From assembly GCF_014633365.1 (NCBI RefSeq), contig NC_068344.1:7951669-8015668 (forward strand): 64,000 nucleotides of DNA, given 5' to 3'. The stretch's first letter is position 1. Each line of letters opens with the position of its first letter. Source of the stretch: Diospyros lotus (taxonomy: Eukaryota > Streptophyta > Magnoliopsida > Ericales > Ebenaceae). The position numbers and the translations under genes were made by a program. A model generated the notes under the pieces. The model saw nothing but the letters and a program-made list of their open reading frames with translations. It was not told the origin of the DNA and did not search any database. Positions 1-10,313 of this stretch are shown here, piece by piece.

Positions 1-960
1 CCTAAATTTAATATAAATATTCAATTCTTCAAAGATTGAATTTTTTTATGCCAAGTTATGATAAAATCCAATATGCCATGCCCATACTCAAAAATTGCAG
101 AATCTTTGTATCTCAATATAGCTGATAAAAATCATATACCGTGTTTAGCAATTAATTATGACATGATCAGCATTTTTCTGTGAGATTATGTGCATACATT
201 ATGGTATGAGCATTGAGCATGACTTTATATGGAGCATTACATATCGTGTGCCAGCATTTATATGAGCATTGCATTATGCGCGTTAGGCGGCTTGTCCGCG
301 AGGATCCCACTAGTATCAGTTTTAGTTATATCTCAGTTATGAGTTACTCGCCTGATGTCGACCAGAGGGCTAGGGGCATATTGTCCACTGTATGTGCTTA
401 CAGTTTTTGTGTTTACAGGATTTAGATCAGTCAGGTATGTATTACAGTTATGTGAACCTATGAGCCAAAGTTGCATACCTGCATTTACTTTATAGTTTAT
501 GTGCATTACATCTTGTAAATGCAACCTTACAATGATTCTTATATCTCTCAGTACAAGAATAGTTATAATCTTTATGAGTATCGATATTTCTCGATTCAAT
601 TTCAGTTATTCTTTTCAGCTTATTATTTGCTGAGCTTTGTAGCTCACCTTGTACTCTTCACCATTCCAGATCCTAGCGTGGGAGTACCAGATGTGGGGCC
701 TAGCAGCAGTGGTCAATAGTGTGTGTATGTGGAGCCGCTCAAGACAAAAGATGTCTGGGAGATTGTCAGTTTATAGTGTCTTGTCAGTTAGGGTTATTTT
801 ATATTTCAATTGAGGGATTGTCCCATAGACAAAGTTTATAATTTTTCAGTTTATGTTGACTCAGAGTTTTATTTTAGTTGATTGAGATATTCATTTATGG
901 TATCAGATTTTAGTTTATCAGTTAGTTTTATTTTGTTTTCCCGTAGCATCTCTTCTCGAG
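1..960 (+). repeat. Gypsy-type LTR fragment (3' part)
   Basis: No gene is visible. Near 630-690 the sequence reads 'gctttgtagctcacctt' followed by a 'ccattccag' segment. The same arrangement ('gccttgtggctcacttt...cattccag') occurs near 18770 inside a better-defined gypsy LTR, so I infer a diverged LTR end in plus orientation. Neither boundary can be fixed because the window starts inside it. Short ORFs here are not conserved-looking. Confidence 0.35.
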
Positions 961-1380
961 CAATTCTAGGAGAAGGGGTGTTATATGTTATTTGTGCAGT
1001 GGTCGTGAAGGAGTATCGGCTTTCCTGAGCATGCCACATGGAAAAAGAGAGCTATGCCATGGGCTTTGTGAAGTACGATTTCTATTTGGCTCAAGGGTAT
1101 CTGGAAAAGATGCGCCCAGGAGATAATTTTTTAAAGCTTATCTATTTAAAGGAAGCTATTTAATGTGGTGACCTTAATTGGAAGGAGCTTGGAGATTTAT
1201 ACCCGAAGGCGCCGGAGGACTAACTGAAGGTTGAGGTGGGAGATCTTCCTAACCTTATCGGTCCATGAATGTACTAGAGCAGGACTCAAAATCTCTAGTA
1301 CTAATAGGCCCTACCACTATTAGCACATTGGAAACAATCGACGCTCTAGCCAACATTGATTTTATGATCTTAGATTTCAC
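961..1380. other. Unassigned repeat-like sequence left of hAT element
   Basis: No convincing gene. The stretch 1265-1380 appears to continue after the hAT element at 2223-2370, which ends in a 'tactttgg...' segment and an A-rich tract (about 2350-2363). That ending resembles the 3' tail of plant LINEs. The assignment is weak; it could be any degraded repeat. Confidence 0.2.
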
Positions 1381-2222
1381 CAGTGTTCTAAAACGCGGCC
1401 AAGGCAACCACCGTGATTAAGCCCTAACCGACACCCTAGGCGTAAGGCCAATCAATCCTACCCGATCAGCCCCTAACTACCTGGGTCGGGCGCGGCATGG
1501 GCAGCCTACCTACCTGGGTGGCGCGCGGCCTGGCTGCTACGATTTGTAAGAGTCGTGTAGAGATGGTGGACGAAGGTGCCTACCTACTTGTGTCATGTGC
1601 AGCCTGGCCGCTACAATTTGTAAGAGCCGTGTAGAGATGGTGGATGAAATGTCCTTGCCTCTGAAGCTCTAGAACACACCATAATTGTCGTTGCTCCGAG
1701 AAACGGAAGAGGAAGAGACGGGCTCTTTGCCTCTTGTAGTAGTAGTCATTAAACAGAAGGAGCAGAGAAGAATGGATTTGTTGGAGAAATTTAAGGGAGA
1801 CGAGTATGGAACTCGTCTGGAAGAAGGAAGCGGAAGCGGAAGAATAGTAGTACGGAACTCGTCTAGTAGACGAGAGAAATTTAGGAGGGGGAGCGAGACC
1901 AAACACCAAAGCAGTGGTCAAAAAGCACATCTTAAATGGGCAACAGCTGGAAATTTGGGATAAATTTGTGAGAAAAAAAAGTCAAGAAAAGTATATTTTA
2001 TGGGTTAAATTATTGTTAATATAATAATTTAATTTGTGTGTGATTTACTATTAGATGAAAGCACAAAATAATATAAGGAAACAACAAATGTTACAAAATA
2101 ATGCAGGTTTATGTGCTGAAAACAATAGTTTTTTTAGGCTCTGCCTAGGCCCCACCTAGGCGCCCTAGGCGCTAGGCCCCGATTTGGTGCTCAACTAGTG
2201 CCTAGCACCTTTTAGAACACTG
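1381..2222. mobile_element. Non-autonomous hAT-superfamily element
   Basis: The element begins CAGTGTTCTAAAA and ends TTTTAGAACACTG, a perfect 13-bp terminal inverted repeat starting with CAG as in hAT transposons. Flanking 8-bp sequences are GATTTCAC (1373-1380) and GATTTTAT (2223-2230). They match at 6 of 8 positions, and both differences are C/T transitions, fitting an aged 8-bp target duplication. There is no transposase. Inside is a 74-bp tandem duplication (starts near 1525 and 1599), and CCTAGGCG-type subterminal motifs occur near both ends. At 842 bp it is a mid-sized deletion derivative or MITE. Confidence 0.75.
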
Positions 2223-2370
2223 GATTTTATAAAAGGGGGTCCCTTCCTACCTCTTCCGAAGAGAAATCTTAGGCTTGGCTTCTTTTTGGCACTTTTGGCT
2301 CATTTTGACTTTTGTACTTTGGATTTACACTTACTAATGAAATGAACATTATTTTTTAAAAAAGGGCAGA

Positions 2371-2729
2371 CGCTTAGGATTGCTAAGTGCATAGGCCAAG
2401 TGAGTGCGTACGCGTGACACGTGGTATGCTAATGTGAGTCTCCTAACTCTTCAGGAAAGATGCATCAAATGAGATCGAAGGGCCTAGAGATATCTTTGAA
2501 GTCAAAGACCCTCGATGAGTATCCTCTAGATGGGTTCAAAGACTCTTCGGAGTCATTGGGAGGCTTGGGCCTAGAGATTCTGAATGAGTCTTGGCCTTGG
2601 AAATGCTAAGATTGGACCTTCCCAGAGACTCTTGTCCCAAAAAAACCCATCAAGGTCATATGGGTCTTTGGCTTCCTTGAAATATTTTTATGAATTTTGA
2701 GATTTTTGGATTTGATTTTCTAGGGCACC
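2371..2729 (+). repeat. Repeat family D, left copy
   Basis: This non-coding repeat carries recurring phrases about 'agtatcctctagatgggttcaaagactc' spacing (near 2515-2550), and similar phrases recur near 35130-35165. A related 'gggtcttt' segment lies near 54820-54880. It is probably part of an unidentified LTR or leader. The LARD-like element begins directly at its right edge. Confidence 0.35.
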
Positions 2730-4030
2730 TATAACAGCTGGCGTCAGGCGGCGCCCATCCGTGCTCTTGTGCGCACGGCCGGCCAGGGCGCCAGGCGCAC
2801 GCCCTTGGCCGTGCCGCGTGGGTGGCCATGTGCCACCCACCCCCTCTCCCTTGCTGCCATGTGGCAGTGTGTGGGAGAGCCTGGCAGCCAATTTCTTCAC
2901 TTCCCTTGGCCGAATTGCTCCCTCCTGGCGCCTATAAATAGCAGTGATTTCACTGCTGAAATGCTCTGTAATTTTTAACGCGTCGAAACTCTGCCCGTGT
3001 GTGTACGTGAGGTATAAAAATGTTTTAAATTTATTTAATAATGCTATTTATGAATTAGTAGCATGTTTAGCTAAATTAATTAGCGACGTATCGGCGATAA
3101 TTAAAATTGACTGCGCGTTTAATTAAATAATTTTTATTTTACAATTGTATAGGAAATTGGAACCTGAAATCGACGCGCAGCTCAAGATTAACGCGTGGTA
3201 AGGTTTAATATGGTTTGCGTGTAAATTTATTTTGGCATGGCTTGTATTAGATTGTGGGAGAAGTGTCCAGGCATAGGGCTGTAGATTTGGGCCGTGTGAG
3301 CCTCGAGATGGGGTTCTAAATGAAATCAGTGGGGCCACCAAAATCCGGTTTAGGGTGAGGTGGACAGGCCAACATGCATGATGCACTTCGCATTATTATA
3401 TAATTGTCATGCATTTTAATTTACTGCAACTCATATTACCCTTACTGAGTTCTCGGGACTCATCCCTGTATTTTCCCACTAACCCAACAGGTGGCTCGGG
3501 ATCCGAGAAAGGAAAAGCGATACTAATAGAGGAGCCGCCAGTTGGAAGCGACTGTTAACCGTGGGGGTGTGGGTTAACCCCAAATGTTAATATTGTAATA
3601 TAACTACTATGTGTTAGCTATGGGTGTTGGTTATGGTTTAACCTAAAGTAAGCTGGAACCAAGTTAAGGTTCCCACTATGAGTGAACCCAGTAGGGCAGG
3701 GAACTTGTACCTGTCGGCTACGGCCAAAAACTGAGATATGTTTAATTATGTTTGGTGGTTGAAGTAATTTATTAGGCTTGTTGATATCTGTTTGAAATTG
3801 GATTTATGCTCCAAGGGCCTAATCAAGGACGAGGCTCGGGTGAGTTTCCGCTGTCCTCGCAATTAACTCCCGAGCTCTCGTCCGGTCGAAGGCGGCGAAG
3901 CCTGGACCCCACCCAGGGTGCCCATATTATTTTAAAGATTTATATTGGCAGGGCCATAACCGTCCTTCGAGCAGGCCGGGGTTGTAATGTAGGTTATAGT
4001 GGCACCCATTAGTGGGGCTGGGGCGTCACA
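2730..4030 (+). repeat. 5' LTR of the LARD-like element
   Basis: It begins TATAACAGCTGGCG, where the 3' copy has TGTAACAGC, so the terminal TG has mutated. It ends GGGGCGTCACA, 3 bp before the primer site. The first ~450 bp is nearly identical to 7997-8445 apart from scattered substitutions. The GC-rich U3-like segment (about 2740-2930) leads into a TATA box, then an AT-rich stretch. Length is 1301 bp. Confidence 0.75.
2932..2941 (+). promoter_or_regulatory. LTR TATA box
   Basis: CTATAAATAG lies about 200 bp into the LTR, after a GC-rich segment. The identical box recurs in the 3' LTR at 8218-8227. It is the likely core promoter of the element. Transcription from the 3' copy would read rightwards into the 3' flank of the receptor-kinase gene, antisense to it. 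Confidence 0.5.
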
Positions 4031-4033
4031 AGG

Positions 4034-4045
4034 TGGTATCAGAGC
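4034..4045 (+). other. Primer-binding site (tRNA-iMet)
   Basis: TGGTATCAGAGC lies three bases after the 5' LTR end. This is the standard plant LTR-retrotransposon primer site complementary to the initiator methionine tRNA 3' end. It fixes the LTR boundary and the plus orientation of the element. Confidence 0.85.
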
Positions 4046-6209
4046 AAGGTTTGTGGTAGGCACGATGTGTTGATTAGGGCCAAATATTAAAAAAAAAAAA
4101 AACATGGAGACACCGAAATGGGGATGATGGGATTGGGAATGCACATTTGGGATTGGGTAGGTCGTAACTGGAATTGAGGTACTCCCCGGGTAGGTATGAT
4201 TTGTATTGTGGGCTTACTTAGGAATTGTGTTTTCCTAGGATATCGAGCAGAGGGATGTGTAAATCCCTAAATCTAGGCCTCGTGGGGGAAGGGAAATTTA
4301 TGTTGGTTATTGATCTGACCCTTGATTTTATGTGCAGATAATAAAATACCATCATGAACTTTGGTGAGGCAGGCCCTAGCGTGCCGGGTCCAAACCCGAA
4401 CCTCCCATTTGTGGATCTATTATGGTGGCAGTGGGAGCAAGAGTTGTCTGATATGATGGGAGGTGGTTAGCATGATAATGAGGGAATCAACCCAAAATGA
4501 GATGGACCGTGTGTCCTATTGAAAGAATTGCATTGGGGTTCATGGTCATCTTAAGAGTGGGTGACACAATGAACAGTGTGAGACTCGAGGGATAGAATAC
4601 CTCGATATCTAGTATGGCAATGGGATCATAAGATGGTCGTGTTGGGTGGCTCAAAGGGAAAGCTACCTGACATATGAAATGGAAAGGAAAGATGCATGCT
4701 CGTGAGTCGTGTAGGCGCTACCTATGAGGTGATGGAATCACCAGGCCATAATGAAGGCCTAGGAAGAATGTTCTTGCAGAATGAGTTAGACTCAGGGCAG
4801 CGACAACGAATGATAGTTCTTAAAGGACTACGACGAGACCGTGCAGTTTTCACCCGAGATGTACCTGTGTGAGGGTCGACATATGATGTAGGAGTAAGCC
4901 TACCATATGATGGGGGTGATAATGACAGCTGTGTGCTGGCTGAAGGAAAGAGTAGTGCCTAGGAAGAACTAATTTAATGGTCGTGTGCCGATAGTCAACT
5001 AAATCTGAAGAACAAAATACGAGAGTTAGTGGATTCTCGGTAAATAAGATTTCGGGTAATGGAGCATGGCTAGTCCAAAACCTTAACGGTTAGTTCGAAG
5101 ATGGAAGTCTCGACTCAAGGTAGAGTTCAAGTACTAAAAAGAAGAAAGAGTTGATTGATGGGTCGTATTGACCATAAAGGAATGATAAGGAAACCTAGTC
5201 AACAGAGGTTGTGACTACGTTTCAGTGTGCCAAATGAACCTGCAGAATCAGGTAAAGTTGTCGGAAGTCAGACCGACGAGGAGAGCCTTAAGCACCGTGA
5301 TGAATGGTGGATAGAAAGCCATAGTGGCAAAGGAAATCGAGTACTTGGAAGATGATTGGAACTAGGTATCACAATCTGATTCAGGATCTTCGAGGATTGA
5401 TCGATATGAGATTTTTAAGGAATTTCCTTGAAAGAATTGATTGAGGATCTAAGGAGTCGTGATGGAACTTTAGAGTTTCAGAAAGAAATCCAGTGAGGAT
5501 TGGAGTACCGTGGGTAACGTAAGTACCTGCTTGCTTTAGCTGGTAGCATGGCTATGGATTGATGTCTTGAAGATTGTGCGAATCTTTAACATAATTAAGG
5601 GAATCAAGATGATGGCGGATGTGCCAGGATAACGGGTCGTAGTAGAAGAAGTTGCAGGACCAAATTAATTGATGATCCGAGATTTTCGATTTTGGAGATT
5701 GAAACTCTCGTATGATTAGATGACTGGTTTGGGTAGCCAGTAGGTAAATTGAGAGATGTATAGCTGGACAATCATTAAGATGATGTCAGCAAGTTAAGAA
5801 AATAAATGAGCCTATGGATAGGAGGTATAAGCACTTGCGATCAATAGAAGCCGTAAGAGAAATGAAAAATGACTAGGATATATTTAACGGGATTATTTCT
5901 TAATGGTGAAACTGCCAATGATAGCTTGAGGTTATTGGATGCTTAGCCATGTGTGACTTGATTTAGGATATGAATTATCAGGTGATAATTAAGAGCTGAT
6001 ATTTTTATCTCGAGTTGATGAGTTATTAAAACAGTTGTAAGAGGCTGAGATGTTTTATGATCAACATGCAATCGAGAATAAGGGAATGAGACGTTAAAAG
6101 TACCAAAGCATAATATTCATTCCATATGTTCAAACGGTTACAGGATATCAAACCGTACAATTACTTAAAGGAAAAAGGCAAACCATAAAACTGATGATGA
6201 TGCCAATGC
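4046..6209 (+). other. LARD interior, non-coding
   Basis: No long ORF and no recognisable gag, protease, integrase or reverse-transcriptase motif was found in any frame. A 38-codon frame from ATG 4354 to TAG 4468 starts MNFGEAGPSVPGPNPNLPF. It sits where gag would begin, so it may be a gag stub, but it resembles nothing I can name. The rest is purine-biased, stop-rich sequence. Confidence 0.4.
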
Positions 6210-6785
6210 TCAGTGAGGACGACGGTTGCCAAACGCAACAGCTCCCAGCTCATCGATGTCATCTGGGGGTGGCATCTGGCTACTGCTAGCTTCACGGAGG
6301 AAAGGTGGAAGAGTAGCCTCTGAGAAACCAGGATAAGGGGCATCCTCTGGAATGATAGGAAGATCGAAATTCCAACTCGGGTTTTGATCAGGTTGAGGAA
6401 TAGGTTGGGGATGTGAAGAATAATATGCAAATAGTAAATCCTGCAAGTAAACTCGATAAGCTTGCAACTCACTAACCTGCTGCTAAAGGGCAAGAATGTG
6501 AGCTACACAGCCATAGACGGGATCTTGAACCCGAGCTTGAGCTTCAAAGAGGAGTGTATTGGAAGCCCAAAAATGGTCGTTGACTGGAAGCGAAGTTAGG
6601 ATGTTGACGACATTTCTGACAGTAAAAACATCGCGGATGGCAGCAAAGCAAGTAGTACCATCCTCACAATGGAAGTAAGGAGCAAAGATGCACTGTGAAT
6701 TGCATCCTTTATTTAAAACTACGCAGGCACCACATCAAGACCGGGGCCTTGGATTGTTGTCCCATGACATATTGCGCCTTGCCAT
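6210..6785 (-). pseudogene. LOB-domain (LBD/AS2 family) gene copy with two premature stops
   Basis: Read on the minus strand from ATG at 6785, one continuous 191-codon frame runs to TGA at 6210. It has the full LBD signature. The cysteine block C-x2-C-x6-C-x3-C is at codons 18, 21, 28 and 32, followed by IFAPYF. The region after it ends in the invariant DPVYG at codons 88-92. A short coiled stretch (QQVSELQAYRVYL) and an acidic, proline-rich tail follow. Codon 17 is TGA and codon 101 is TAG; each fits a C-to-T change (CGA, CAG). There is no frameshift. No intron interrupts the LOB domain, although many LBD genes have one there, so a retro-copied origin is possible. LBD proteins are plant DNA-binding regulators of organ boundaries. 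The gene lies antisense inside an LTR element, which suggests capture. The stops make it a pseudogene as read. Confidence 0.85.
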
Positions 6786-7500
6786 GATAGATCTGGGATC
6801 TGGCTAAGTTTAAACAAAATCAGATATGGGTCGGATCTAAATGGATAAGTCAAAACAGATATGGGTCAGATCTAATGGGTCAAATCAAGGATGGGTCAAA
6901 CTTGAAGTGGGTCGAGTCGAGCCGAGTCGGGTCGGATCGATCTGGATCTGACAGCAACAGCAGGGACGACGGCTGGCGCGGTGGCGGCCGAGGGATGCCA
7001 AGCGAGGGCTGGTGGCTACGCAAGGGGGCTAGCAACGGCGACGGCCGGATCTGGCCGACGGAGGGCTGTTTGGGTCGTCGAAGATGGTGATCGGTGGCTA
7101 GGGCGAGGGAAGCTGCACGGTGGCTTTCGGCCGATGGCAGAGTAAGCGCCGGCAGTGGTTGCAAAGGAGGCAGCGGCGGTCGGAGGAGGAGGAGGCAACG
7201 CTGGAAGACGGCGGCGATCGGCAGCAGTTCGCGCGCAAGGTCGGTGCGTTGCAGAGGAAGGAAGGAAGGAGAAGAAGAAGAAGAAGAAGAAGAAGAAGAA
7301 GAAGAAGAAGAAGAAGAAAAGAAAAGAAAAGAAAACAAAGAATGAAAAAAAAAAAAAAAAAGGGAGAAGAAAAATAAATTTCTTCATGGGAAAAAACGTG
7401 TTTTATTGTTTCAGAGATTCTGGCAAAAGGAAGAAAATTATCCGGACTCGCGAAAGTTGAGTTCGGGGCTTTTCAGATATTTATAGTCCCGACCCTATAT
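6786..7500. repeat. GC-rich segment with (GAA)n microsatellite and poly(A)
   Basis: Upstream of the LBD copy lies a GC-rich stretch (about 6940-7250). It leads into a (GAA)n tract of about 16 units near 7270-7318, then AAAAG repeats and a run of 16-17 A. A possible TATA-like 'atttatag' occurs near 7479. The order GC-rich, then polypurine, then AT-rich resembles the interior of the G2 LTRs near 20200-20900 (there reverse-complemented), so this may be an LTR fragment. The ORFs across it are low-complexity artefacts. Confidence 0.4.
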
Positions 7501-7996
7501 TTCAAAACATGGAGCAACGTGGGGTTCGAAATAAAATTTTGGGAATTAGATTTCGAAATAGAATGCTAAGATATTTTGGCAAACTGTTATCAGAGGGTAG
7601 TGAAGGGACATTTTGGAATAGTTATGTCTGTAATAGGACTCATGTGAAGAGCCTAATGAGAATGATTTGCCAGACACAGTGAGAGCTTGTGATAGCTCAA
7701 AGGATCGGATTGCGTGATAGTGCAACATGAACAAATGATTATGTGAGATTTCAATGAATGTTGTACTTTATGAAAGAAATTGATTTGTGTCTAACTTTTG
7801 GAAGACCATTCGAGGGTTGCAGTTGATTCTATACGCATGCCCAGGATATATATATGGGATTTCAAGAATTTATATAAATAATTGTTAGAAGTTTATATAT
7901 AACATTTGCACAAGGGATGAGCTGATTCTGGGAATGTGTACCTAATAGAATGATTGCTCAAAATTTTGAGGACGAAATTTCATAAGGAAGGGAGAC
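7501..7996 (+). other. LARD 3' interior with polypurine tract
   Basis: This non-coding tail of the element ends in 'ttttgaggacgaaattt' and then a purine run (AAGGAAGGGAGA, about 7984-7995), which abuts the TGTAACAGC start of the 3' LTR. The purine run is the likely second-strand primer. The wording of this tail is what ties the element to the Ty3/gypsy chromovirus group. Confidence 0.6.
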
Positions 7997-8445
7997 TGTA
8001 ACAGCTGGCGCCAGGCGGCGCCCATCCGTGCGCCTGTGTGCCCGGCAAGGCCGCGGGCAGCCACGCGGCCAGGGCGCCAAGCACGCGCCCTGGGCCATGC
8101 CACGTGGGTGGCCATGCGCCACCCACCCCCTCTCCCTTGCTGCCATGTGGCAGTGTGTGGGAGAGCCTGGCAGCCAATTTCTTCACTTCCCTTGGCCGAA
8201 TTGCTCCCTCCTGGCGCCTATAAATAGCAGTGATTTCACTGCTGAAATGCTCTGTAATTTTTAACGCGCTGAAACTCTGCTCGTGTGTGTACGCGAGGTA
8301 TAAAAATATTTTAAATTTATTTAATAATGCTATTTATGAATCAGTCGCATGTTTAGCTAAATTAATTAGCGACGTATCGGCGATAATTAAAATTGACTGC
8401 GCGTTTAATTAAATAATTTTTATTTTACAATTGTATAGGAAATTG
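7997..8445 (+). repeat. Truncated 3' LTR of the LARD-like element
   Basis: It matches 5' LTR positions 2730-3166 closely, including the TATA box (8218-8227) and the AT-rich segment after it. Identity stops at 'aggaaattg' (8445); about 850 bp present in the 5' LTR, including the terminal CA end, is missing. The following sequence is unrelated to the LTR, so this is a deletion or rearrangement junction about 1.9 kb from the receptor-kinase stop codon. Confidence 0.75.
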
Positions 8446-10313
8446 ATTCCTTTGATGATCGTTTAAGTTTATTTCGTCCTCATTTTCCAAACACTTACAC
8501 AATTAGCAATATTCCGTTGTAGGTGTGGGGTGGATAGAATTCTACTTTCTTCTTGACTCTTCAATTCTCTATTTTCTCTGTTCCCTTTCAATTACTTGGT
8601 TTACCAAACAGGTTTATATGAGCAAGATAAGTGTCTTGGCCTCTTTTCGTCTTGCACTTTTGAATCTGGTCAAATGCTCTTTTGAATCTGGTCAAATGCT
8701 TCAAGAAGAGGCTAAGTACCCCTTTTATAGACCCTTCCTTACCGATGGCATTTTGGTCTTTCAATAATTCCACTTTCCCATGTAAAATTCTTCATCACAC
8801 ATATCTCACACATACACATGTCTAAATATACACATTCCCTTTAAACCAAGAAAATCCAAGGACATGGTCTTGTATCTATGAAATAGGGTAGCTGGGTGGT
8901 GGTGTAGTTGCAACATGATTTGCTCACAAGACTGGAAATCATCAGACGTTACACCTATATTACAAGTTCATACAATCTTTACAATTTGTGAAATGAAATG
9001 AATTACAGCAATTCTTCATGCTTCTCATCAACAACCAGCTCCCCAAACTAATAATAAATATGTGTGTTTGTGTGAGGTAGCAGAACACTCATGAACCATG
9101 AAACTTGGCAGAAAATACAGACCACTGACACCACCCGCAAACGCATGCCGTTGCATCAAGCACGCTGCACACGATACAGGTTAGTTCAAGTGTTCAACAA
9201 TTTCACACAAAATGCAAATCCCCGGAATATTTGGCCAGACCTTTTTGTGTTCCATATTTCACATCCTTCTCCCCTTTACATAGAAATGAACAATCATCAA
9301 GTTCACACTTCTAATTTAAGGTAAGTAGTGAACAAATCTGTCAATTAAGATAAATCATATGAAATAACGAATCATACAGTATGAAAGCTTTTGAATGTAA
9401 GATTGTGAGTGCAGTGTCAACAAAACCACAGGGATTTGAAGTAAAGATTTTCTTACCTCAATCACTTTAATTGCTAAAATTACCTTCTTCTTTCCGTCTC
9501 AGAATTTACAGAATTATCTTCTTCTTTTTATTGATATGAAATATACAGAATCCACTTACAAAATTTAGGTACATTAATATGTTTAACTTGAAGCAAAGCT
9601 ATAAAAACTGGCATGAAATTCTTACCTGAAGCCATTCACAACCCTTCACAGAAATTGTTGTTCTGTCAAATGCGCACATCATAAATGCAAACTTATTATG
9701 GTATTCTGCAGCCTTGCTATTTATATCATTTAACCTTACTGTTCTCCTCTTTGTTTCTCCAATTCAACTCGTCCAAACCAAAATTTAGCAAAACAGCTTC
9801 GGTTTATCTTTCTGTTCTAGGTGCCACCAACACCATTCTTCATAAATTCTAAGGCCTCATTTTCTGTTCGTCTTCTACTAAGCTCTTACAGTATTTATTT
9901 GAACAGTAACATTACAGGTGCCAATTCCTTGAACGCAAGACCCAAAACCTTCGCAATTTTCTGGTTTCGCCTTGGGAATCAATTATTCACTGCAACATTC
10001 ATATCAGCATTTAAAAAATAAATCCAATGTCAGTGTTTTCCCCCTTCATTTTCATCTATTTCCCTTCGCCAGAAGGAAAGGGAAACGCAATCAAAGATGA
10101 GATAAAACTTCTGTAATCTTCAAACAAAACTCTGCATATACAAATGGGAGCTCTATACTATATACATCAGCCAGTATAATATCTTGATATCATATGTGTC
10201 AATATCAAAACAAGTAGATGAGGAGAAAACAAAATCAAACAACTCACTGGTGAACCACGAGCCCGATCCTTGTGCACTGGAGACTCCTTTTTTTGGTGTT
10301 TGAAAATGAAGCC
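8446..10313. other. Intergenic region 3' of the receptor kinase
   Basis: No supported gene. A perfect 22-bp tandem duplication lies at 8657-8678 / 8679-8700. A minus-strand AATAAA at 9894-9899 is one possible polyadenylation signal for the kinase gene, about 415 bp after its stop, but nothing else confirms it. Base composition is that of ordinary AT-rich plant intergenic DNA. Confidence 0.35.

Larger units (their letters stand above)
2730..8445 (+). mobile_element. LARD-like non-autonomous LTR retrotransposon, 3' truncated
   Basis: There are two directly repeated LTRs. The 5' copy (2730-4030) is followed at once by a plant initiator-Met primer site. The 3' copy begins at 7997 after a purine tract. 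The sequence just before the 3' LTR ('ttttgaggacgaaattt') is the phrase typically seen at the 3' end of plant Ty3/gypsy chromoviruses. The roughly 4-kb interior has no readable gag-pol, so I call it LARD-like: mobilised in trans by a gypsy partner. The interior holds an antisense LBD pseudogene. The 3' LTR is cut to 449 bp, so the element as it stands is dead. No target duplication can be tested because the right end is lost. Confidence 0.7.

Noticed and set aside
2688..3386. Short ORFs repeated at 7958-8412
   Set aside because: They are the two LTR copies of one element read in chance frames; the duplication is explained by the LTR pair, not by a gene family.
7094..7460. Overlapping ORFs on both strands rich in Glu, Lys, Arg, Ser or Phe
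   Set aside because: They translate a (GAA)n microsatellite and poly(A) in several frames; low complexity with no domain.
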